A stretch of 64,000 nt of DNA from JANPJV01 sp031425695 (GTDB taxonomy: Bacteria > Pseudomonadota > Gammaproteobacteria > Xanthomonadales > SZUA-5): assembly GCA_031425695.1 (NCBI GenBank), contig JANPJV010000314.1, forward strand, positions 6,071-70,070. The letters are read 5' to 3'. Positions 58,181 through 64,000 of this stretch are shown here, in pieces. How positions within the stretch are numbered: the first letter of the stretch is position 1; each line of letters opens with the position of its first letter. A model generated the notes under the pieces. It had not been told where the DNA came from and did no database searches. It worked only from the letters and a program-made list of their open reading frames with translations. The translations under genes and the position numbers were made by a program.

Positions 58181-58357
58181 ATGGAAAGCATCACCGAACA
58201 ACCCTTCGCTGCTCGGGAAGAGCGTTTTGTCGATCGCCTGCTGCAAGCGCTCGCCACCCTGCCGCAAGACGAGCCGCGCGGCGCCGCGCGCTGCGCGCAG
58301 GATTGGGCCCGCGCTGAGCGCACCGAGTCCGCCCCCATCTCCCCAGTCCGCAACTAA
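58181..58357 (+). CDS. Small hypothetical protein, 58 aa, upstream of ETVNG-repeat gene
   Basis: MESITEQPFAAREERFVDRLLQALATLPQDEPRGAAR... then an Arg/Ala helix and SPVRN. A perfect ribosome site, AAGGAGGT, lies 4 nt before the ATG, much stronger than in neighbouring genes. 11 bp before the secreted repeat protein, so likely the same operon. Function unknown. Confidence 0.65.
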   Translation: MESITEQPFAAREERFVDRLLQALATLPQDEPRGAARCAQDWARAERTESAPISPVRN

Positions 58358-58368
58358 AGAGCACACCC

Positions 58369-59115
58369 ATGAACGAGAACAAGTTTGTCAACGCGCTGCT
58401 GGCGGCCCTGGTGGTCGGCGTCGCCACTCCAGTGATTGCCGCGACCGTGGTTGCGCCGGGCACCAGCGGTGACTCGGTCAACAAGTCCCTGAGCGTGGCC
58501 GATGGCACGGCGGTCCAGAGCGTCGAAACCGTCAATGGCAGCATCGAGGTCGGCTCCGGCGCGACCGCGAACTCGGTAGAAACCGTCAACGGCAGCGTCA
58601 AGGTGGGCAACGACGTTTCTGTCGAGTCGCTGGAAACCGTCAACGGCAGTGTCGTCGCTGGCAGCAACCTCAAGGTCAAGGGCAACGTCGAAACCGTCAA
58701 CGGTCGCATCGAAATTGCCAGCGGCGGCAGCATCGAGGGCTCGGTCGAGACCGTCAACGGCAAGGTCAGCCTCGATAACGTCAGCGTTGCGCAGAACGTC
58801 GAAACCGTCAATGGCGGGCTCGATTTCAAGGCCAGCCGCATCGGCGGCAACGTCGAAATGGTCAATGGCCGCATTGATCTCGCGGCCGCGACCATCGTCG
58901 CCGGCGACCTGGTCGTCGCCAAGAACAAGAGCTTCGGCTGGAGCTGGGGCAGCAAGCCCAAGCCGCCGGTCGTGGTCATCGGCGAAGGCAGCGAAGTCCG
59001 CGGCCGCATCCTGATCGAGAACGAAGCAACCAAGCTCTACGTCCACCAGAACGCACGCATCGGCGAAGTGGTCGGCGTCACCGCACAGCGTTTCAGCGCC
59101 GAAGCGCCGGAGTGA
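58369..59115 (+). CDS. Secreted beta-solenoid protein with ETVNG repeats
   Basis: 248 residues. Signal peptide 1-24 (ends ATPVIA), then seven copies of VE(T/M)VNG spaced about 18 residues (about 52-175: SVETVNGSIEV, SVETVNGSVKV, ... NVEMVNGRIDL), each turn being V-x-V/x-G. A longer-winged end (KNKSFGWSWGSKPKPPVVVIGEGSEVRG) follows. Reads as a right-handed beta-helix or bactofilin-like stack, exported to the periplasm or surface. Confidence 0.8.
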   Translation: MNENKFVNALLAALVVGVATPVIAATVVAPGTSGDSVNKSLSVADGTAVQSVETVNGSIEVGSGATANSVETVNGSVKVGNDVSVESLETVNGSVVAGSNLKVKGNVETVNGRIEIASGGSIEGSVETVNGKVSLDNVSVAQNVETVNGGLDFKASRIGGNVEMVNGRIDLAAATIVAGDLVVAKNKSFGWSWGSKPKPPVVVIGEGSEVRGRILIENEATKLYVHQNARIGEVVGVTAQRFSAEAPE

Positions 59116-59705
59116 GATCTCGATCCGAAATCTGCGATTTCGGATCGGAGCGGGACTCGATCCGAAATCTGCGATCTCGGATCGGTTGGGTGAGTCGCCG
59201 GCGGGGCGAAGACGCGGTCTTCGCCGCGCCACCACTGGCACGCATTGAACACGATTTGTAAAGCCGGTCTGACGCTCTCCTTGGCGCCAGTCGAGCACTG
59301 AAACTTTTCTGTTGCCCCGCAGTCTGACTTGGCAGGGCAGCACTCCAAATCCCCGTCCCGGGATTGCTTCAGAGACAGCGAAAGGGACCTTGACGCCGGG
59401 TATGGATGCCTGGCGTTTTTTTTGCGTGCTATTTGGAAAAGAGCGGGGAGGAAGGAAGCGAAGAGAAGCAGAAAGGTCGCGAAGGGAAGCGCATCTACAC
59501 CCCAGCCCTTTAGCCTTCGTGGGTCTGCGCTATGCGCATACGCTCTTGCCGCCTTCTGAGAAAAATGCGCCCGCGCGCAGCGCAGACCCACCAGATCCAC
59601 AGCGCCCTAACCACCTGCTGCTGCTTGCATCGCCCTCCTTCGCGTCCTTTCTGTTTTTCCTTCGCTTCCTTCCCACCCCGCTCTTTTTTATCGGGACCAG
59701 CGCGC
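59116..59705. other. Gene-free region with two repeat families
   Basis: 590 bp without a supported gene. At 59120-59186 there are two tandem copies of a hairpin, CGATCCGAAATC-TGC-GAT(T/C)TCGGATCG, separated by about 10 bp. At about 59519-59600 an inverted pair of the GTGGGTCTGCGCT repeat occurs; the family returns as a tandem array at 63841. The ETVNG gene and pyk are convergent here, so the hairpins may act as terminators. Confidence 0.5.
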
Positions 59706-61169
59706 TCAGATCTCGCCCATCCCCTCCGGCGTGCCATTCGGCCCGACGCGCAGGAGCTTGAGCGTGTTGGTGCCGCCGAGCAGGCCGGTGTGGTCGCCGG
59801 TGGTGATGCAGACGCGGTCGCCGACGCTGAGGCGGCCCTGGGCGTGGAGCATTTCGATCGCGAGGCGGGTGGATTGGGCGACGCCGCCGCCTTGTGGATC
59901 GAACGCGACCGGGTAGACGTCGCGATACAGGCACATGCGCTGGCGTGCGGGCTGGTGGCGGCTCATTGCGTAGATCGGGATGCGCGAGCGGAAACGTGAG
60001 AGCCATTGCGCGGTCGCGCCGGATTCGGTCAGCGCGATGATCGCGCGCACGCCGATGCGGTTGGCGAGCGCCATCGCGGCCATCGCGATCGCCTGGTCGG
60101 TACGGTGGATTTCCAGCGGCGCCGGCAGCGTCGATTCCATCGATTCGAACTGGCGCTCGGCGGCCTCGCAGATGTTGCGCATGGCGGCGACCGCCTGGTC
60201 CGGATGCTTGCCAGAGGCGGTTTCGGCCGAGAGCATGACCGCATCGGTGCCGTCGAGCACGGCGTTGGCGACATCCAGCACTTCGGCGCGCGTCGGGATG
60301 GGCGACTCGACCATCGACTGCAGCATCTGCGTCGCCGTGATCACCACCCGATGGCGCGAGAGCGATTCGCGGATGATGCGTTTCTGCAGTCCTGGCAGTT
60401 CCGCGTAGCCGATCTCGACGCCGAGATCGCCGCGCGCGACCAGGATCGCGTCCGACGCGTCGATGATCTCGGCGAGGTTGTCCATTGCTTCCGCGCGTTC
60501 GATCTTGGCGATCAGCGCGGCGGACGAGCCGGCGCCGCGCAGCAGCGCACGCGCCTGGTTCATGTCGGCCGCGGTGCGCGGAAACGACACCGCGAGATAG
60601 TCGGCGCCCATGCGCGCGGCGAGCTCGATGTCACGCCGGTCCTTGTCGCTGAGCGCGTCCACCGAGAGCCCGCCGCCCAGGCGGTTGATGCCCTTGCGAT
60701 CGGAAAGCTGGCCGCCCACCATCACTTTCGTGTGGATCTGCAGCCCATCGATGCGTTCGACCTTCAGGCTCAGCAGGCCGTCGTCCAGCATCAGCGTGTC
60801 GCCGGCTTTCACATCCTGGTGCAGTTGCTTGTAGCTGACCCCAACCCGATGCACGTTGCCGGGATCCGGCGTGGTACTGCAATCGAGGGTGAAAGGCTGC
60901 TCGGGAACGAGCTCGACCGGGCCATCGGCGAAGCGCTCGATGCGGATTTTCGGCCCTTGCAGATCGGCCAGGATGGCCACCTCGCGGCCCAGCGAAGCCG
61001 CGACGCGGCGCAACTCTTCGGCACGCCGCAGTTGATCTTCGGCCGTCCCGTGCGAGAGATTCAGGCGCAGCACATCGGCTCCCGCCTCGATGATCTTGGC
61101 GAGCATCCCCGGGCGGTCGGTCGCCGGTCCCAGGGTGGCGATGATTCGGGTGCGACGAACCTGCAGCAT
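59706..61169 (-). CDS. pyk: Pyruvate kinase
   Basis: 487 residues from ATG 61169. RRTRIIATLGPATDRPGMLAKIIEAGADVLRLNLSHG start, KIERAEAMDNLAEIIDASDAILVARGDLGVEIG (metal/phosphate site), and ESPIPTRAEVLDVANAVLDGTDAVMLSAETASGKHP. Last step of glycolysis. The C-terminal domain lacks an obvious Thr/Arg-rich fructose-1,6-bisphosphate loop; this is only a reading by eye. Confidence 0.95.
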   Translation of the reverse strand: MLQVRRTRIIATLGPATDRPGMLAKIIEAGADVLRLNLSHGTAEDQLRRAEELRRVAASLGREVAILADLQGPKIRIERFADGPVELVPEQPFTLDCSTTPDPGNVHRVGVSYKQLHQDVKAGDTLMLDDGLLSLKVERIDGLQIHTKVMVGGQLSDRKGINRLGGGLSVDALSDKDRRDIELAARMGADYLAVSFPRTAADMNQARALLRGAGSSAALIAKIERAEAMDNLAEIIDASDAILVARGDLGVEIGYAELPGLQKRIIRESLSRHRVVITATQMLQSMVESPIPTRAEVLDVANAVLDGTDAVMLSAETASGKHPDQAVAAMRNICEAAERQFESMESTLPAPLEIHRTDQAIAMAAMALANRIGVRAIIALTESGATAQWLSRFRSRIPIYAMSRHQPARQRMCLYRDVYPVAFDPQGGGVAQSTRLAIEMLHAQGRLSVGDRVCITTGDHTGLLGGTNTLKLLRVGPNGTPEGMGEI

Positions 61170-61293
61170 GCACTTACTCCACGCGGATCGATCATTGGCG
61201 CGGACTCTATCAAAGTGCTCCCCGCACTTTTGCGCAATCACGGAGCGGGTGCACGAAGTCCACGACCATGCGCGTTAAACTGGGAGGACACGT

Positions 61294-63657
61294 GTGCCTC
61301 AATTGGATTCGATGAACGCTTCTCCCAAGGTGGTGGCCGACTTTGCCGACAAGGCCAAAGGTGTATTGGTCGAAACCCATCGGCTGAACGCCGGTGGCTG
61401 GGACGTCGAGGCGGCGCATGCGCACCAGGAAGACCTGAGCGATCTCGCCGACTACGCGGGCAACCTCGGGCTCGAGCGCATTCACGCGGCGGCGCTGGAC
61501 CTCTATGCCTACGTGAGCGTATTCACCGAAGGCACGATGCGCCCGAACCCGGCGCAGCGCGCCGAGCTCGACCGGCTGATCCAGGATGCGCAGAGCGCCG
61601 TGCTGGAGCTCGCCCCGAGCGTTGCCAAGCTCACCGGGGCGGTCGTCTACCTGCTTGCGCCGGGCCTCGACGAACCCAATGGCCTGGCGCCGTCATTGCG
61701 CCACGAGTCATTGCAGCTCGCGATCTTCCAGGACGGCGACAGTTTTTCCGACGCCATCCGGGCGCATCTGCCACAGGCAATCCTGGCCGAAGGTGCGTTT
61801 GTTGGCGCGGTTTCCGAGTTGCTCGACGACCTGGCGCCGACCGTGCCTGAGGCCACCCGGCTGCCGCTGATCGGCATCGGCGGAGGCGATTCCTCGGCGC
61901 GCCTGCAGGCCCTGGTCGGCGGCGCCGACCTGTTCATTCCGCGGCTCGACGACCCGACCCTCGCGGCGCAGGTGCGCGAGTTGCTCGCCACCCAGAACAT
62001 CGAGCCGTTCCGCGTGCTAGTGGTCGATGACGATCGCCAGATGTGCACGTACTGCGACGCCATCCTCAGCCGCGCGGGGATGATCGTCGAGAGCACGACC
62101 GAAGCCGACACGGTGATCGAGCGCGTGCGGCGCTTCAAACCTGACCTCGTGCTCATGGACCTCTACCTGCCGGGCATCGATGGCATGACCCTGACCGCGC
62201 AGCTGCGGCAGCTGGCCGATGCGGTGGTATTGCCGATCGTGTTTCTTTCCGGCGAGCAGAGCGAGGAGGCGCGCTTCCAGGCCATCCAGGTCGGCGGCGA
62301 CGATTTCCTGACCAAGCCAGTCCGCCCGCGCCACCTGGTGGCGGCCGTGCGCAGCCGCATCAAGCGCGTGCGCACGCTGAGCAAGCAGCTGATCCGCCGT
62401 CCCGGCGATGCCCAGGGCCACATGCGGCGCGGCGCCTTCCTCGACCACCTGCGCGAGGTCAAGGGCCGCACGCCCGGGCCGGCCACGGCCCTCATGGTGA
62501 TCGCGGTCGACCAGGCCCACGATCTGTCCGACCGCCTCACCCTCTCGGTCGGACACGAGCTCGAACAGGCGGTCGCGCTGCGTCTCGCCAAAGGATTCTC
62601 CAAAGAAGATCGCTATTGCCTGATCCAGGAATTCGGTTTTGGCCTCAGCCTGGAACGTGATCGCCGCGACGAGATCCTGGAGACCGCCGAGAGCCTGCGC
62701 GCGCTGATCGGCGACCAGCCATTCAAGATCGAAGGCACCGATACCCAGCTCACCGCGAGTGTCGGCATGGCGCTGATGCCGAGCCTCGAGCGCAGCCTCG
62801 ACGACTGGATCAACGCAGCCTTCGCGGCCGTGCGCACGGCCGGCCGGCTCGGCGGCAACCGCGTCGAAGGCATCCTTTCCGACAACGGTTCCGGCCTGTC
62901 ACCGGAGCGGCAGATGCGCATTCGCGAACTGCTCCGCGATGCCACATCGCCGCATGGCCTGGTCTTCGATTTCCAGCCGCTGATCCCGCTGCGCGCGACC
63001 GAGACCGGCCACTACGCGATGCTCATGCATCTGCGCGATCCCAAGGAGCCGCTCGGTGGCGTCATCCGCGCCGACTTCATGCCGGTCGCTCGCGATCTCA
63101 AGCTGCAAGCAGCGATCGATCGCCTGGTGATCACGCGCGCGCTCGAAGCGCTCGACGACCAGCGCTCGCGCAATCGCGTCACCAATCTGGTGGTGCCAAT
63201 CGATGGGCTCTCGATCGATCGCGAGCAGCTGACCTGGCTGCAGTCCGAGTTCAGCCGGCGCAAGAACACCGAGCAGACACTGACACTCGAGTTCGACGCC
63301 AACGCGCTCACCGACAGCGGCGCCGAACGCATGCTGGAGCGCCTCGAAGCCGTCGGCGTGCGCTTCGCCGCGGTCGACCGCTCCGGTCGCCTGGCCCACA
63401 TCAAGGGCCTCGAAGCACTGCCCCTCAACACCCTGCGCCTGCCCGCTGCTGCCCTGCAGGCCATGGACGCCAGCCTGGTTACGCCGGTCCTCGAAGCCTG
63501 GTACCGCGCCGAGCGCGACATCATCATCGACGAGATCCGCGACCTCACGCTGATCGGCAAGTTCTGGAACATGGGCATCAGCTACCTGCAAGGCGACGTC
63601 CTCGCCACCGCCGGCCCGCGCCTCGACTTCGATTTCTCGGAGATAAGTTTGGGGTGA
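61294..63657 (+). CDS. Response regulator with degenerate GGDEF and EAL-like domains
   Basis: 787 residues. N-terminal helical region (1-240) with an HPt-like bundle (about 35-115). REC domain about 245-360: VVDDDRQM and phospho-acceptor Asp near 288 in LVLMDLYLPG, Lys in TKPVRPRH. Then a GGDEF-like fold (about 385-540) with no GG(D/E)EF (LGGNRVEG instead), and an EAL-like fold (about 545-787) without EAL or DDFG signatures. Likely a c-di-GMP sensor or protein scaffold with no synthesis or breakdown. GTG 61294 with GGGAGGAC 6 nt upstream. Divergent from pyk over 124 bp. Confidence 0.8.
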   Translation: MPQLDSMNASPKVVADFADKAKGVLVETHRLNAGGWDVEAAHAHQEDLSDLADYAGNLGLERIHAAALDLYAYVSVFTEGTMRPNPAQRAELDRLIQDAQSAVLELAPSVAKLTGAVVYLLAPGLDEPNGLAPSLRHESLQLAIFQDGDSFSDAIRAHLPQAILAEGAFVGAVSELLDDLAPTVPEATRLPLIGIGGGDSSARLQALVGGADLFIPRLDDPTLAAQVRELLATQNIEPFRVLVVDDDRQMCTYCDAILSRAGMIVESTTEADTVIERVRRFKPDLVLMDLYLPGIDGMTLTAQLRQLADAVVLPIVFLSGEQSEEARFQAIQVGGDDFLTKPVRPRHLVAAVRSRIKRVRTLSKQLIRRPGDAQGHMRRGAFLDHLREVKGRTPGPATALMVIAVDQAHDLSDRLTLSVGHELEQAVALRLAKGFSKEDRYCLIQEFGFGLSLERDRRDEILETAESLRALIGDQPFKIEGTDTQLTASVGMALMPSLERSLDDWINAAFAAVRTAGRLGGNRVEGILSDNGSGLSPERQMRIRELLRDATSPHGLVFDFQPLIPLRATETGHYAMLMHLRDPKEPLGGVIRADFMPVARDLKLQAAIDRLVITRALEALDDQRSRNRVTNLVVPIDGLSIDREQLTWLQSEFSRRKNTEQTLTLEFDANALTDSGAERMLERLEAVGVRFAAVDRSGRLAHIKGLEALPLNTLRLPAAALQAMDASLVTPVLEAWYRAERDIIIDEIRDLTLIGKFWNMGISYLQGDVLATAGPRLDFDFSEISLG

Positions 63658-64000
63658 GGCGACGCGCTTTGGACGCGAAGCGTCCTGCGTTGCCGAACGC
63701 CCGTCAGCTGTGCTGACGGGCCGGGGCGAAGAAGGTCACTGCAGCGCGGAGAATTGATCGAAGCCGCCGCAACGCGGCGCGTCGGGCCGGGGCGAGGAAG
63801 TGACAGTGTCCCCGCGAAGTTCATCGAAGCGCTCTCGCTCGGTGGGTCTGCGCTGCGCGCGGACTCTTTTGATCTAGCTTTGGCTCGGTGGGTCTGCGCT
63901 GCGCGCGGACTCTTTTGATCTAGCTTTGGCTCGGTGGGTCTGCGCTGCGCGCGGACTCTTTTGCTGTTCTGAGAGCAAAGCGTCCGCGCATAGCGCAGAC
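63658..64000. repeat. Tandem 46-bp repeats with flanking inverted copy
   Basis: No gene seen. Two exact 46-bp units (63841-63886 and 63887-63932) starting GGTGGGTCTGCGCT, a third partial unit from 63933, then an inverted copy ending at the window edge (GCGCATAGCGCAGAC). Upstream, GTCAGCTGTGCTGACGGGCCGGGGCGAAGAAG and GTCGGGCCGGGGCGAGGAAG are related short repeats. Confidence 0.65.

Noticed and set aside
60006..61850. Rightward open frame opposite pyk and into the regulator gene
   Set aside because: Antisense to well-supported pyruvate kinase; no plausible protein features.

Overview
The window is high-GC DNA from a gammaproteobacterium, most likely of the Xanthomonadales/Lysobacterales. That placement is an inference from the coxB-coxA-small protein-ctaG order, PutA without a DNA-binding head, gspAB, and GTAG-ended and GTGGGAGC-type intergenic repeats. 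About 21 kb is chromosome. The rest is one apparently intact Mu-type transposable prophage of 42,735 bp (3825-46559), inserted in the intergenic space between coxB and putA.

The prophage ends can be read directly. Both termini start TGAT, both carry transposase-site-like repeats starting 11 and 33 bases from the end (22-bp spacing), and both are flanked by the 6-bp host duplication CTCTCC (3819-3824 and 46560-46565). The left third runs leftward from a divergent switch at 15787-15877: a Ner-like regulator, small regulators, transposase A, ATPase B, Gam-like protein, GemA, Mor, then an adenine methylase at the very left end. The right two thirds run rightward: a repressor paralogous to the Ner-like protein, an accessory block with membrane proteins and a DUF4747 protein, a lysis cassette, tail fibres, packaging genes, portal, head morphogenesis, a protease-capsid fusion, and a siphovirus tail module with a readable -1 frameshift (GGGAAAC), tape measure and tail tip.

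Three copies of a TGACNCRCGTCA dyad sit exactly 31 bp before a weak -10 hexamer, that is, centred at -43.5. This matches Mor-type activation. They lie before the lysis/packaging operon (19064), before the capsid/tail operon (30935), and, facing left just after mor, before the methylase gene (4970). Mor made at the end of the early operon can therefore be proposed to switch on lysis, packaging, head, tail and DNA modification together.

The most novel-looking part is 15.8-19.1 kb. Three different proteins there share a GxxNxTxG(RD) motif and flank a DUF4747 gene translationally coupled to a four-helix membrane protein. This is a candidate immunity, exclusion or anti-phage module.

Host genes: ctaG (cut by the window edge), a small oxidase assembly protein, coxA and coxB on the left; putA, gspA-gspB, a rhomboid protease, a CtpA-type protease, envC, gpmI, a 58-residue protein plus a secreted ETVNG-repeat protein, pyk and a REC/GGDEF-like/EAL-like regulator on the right. 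Several host intergenic repeat families are present. No rRNA, tRNA or CRISPR array was seen.
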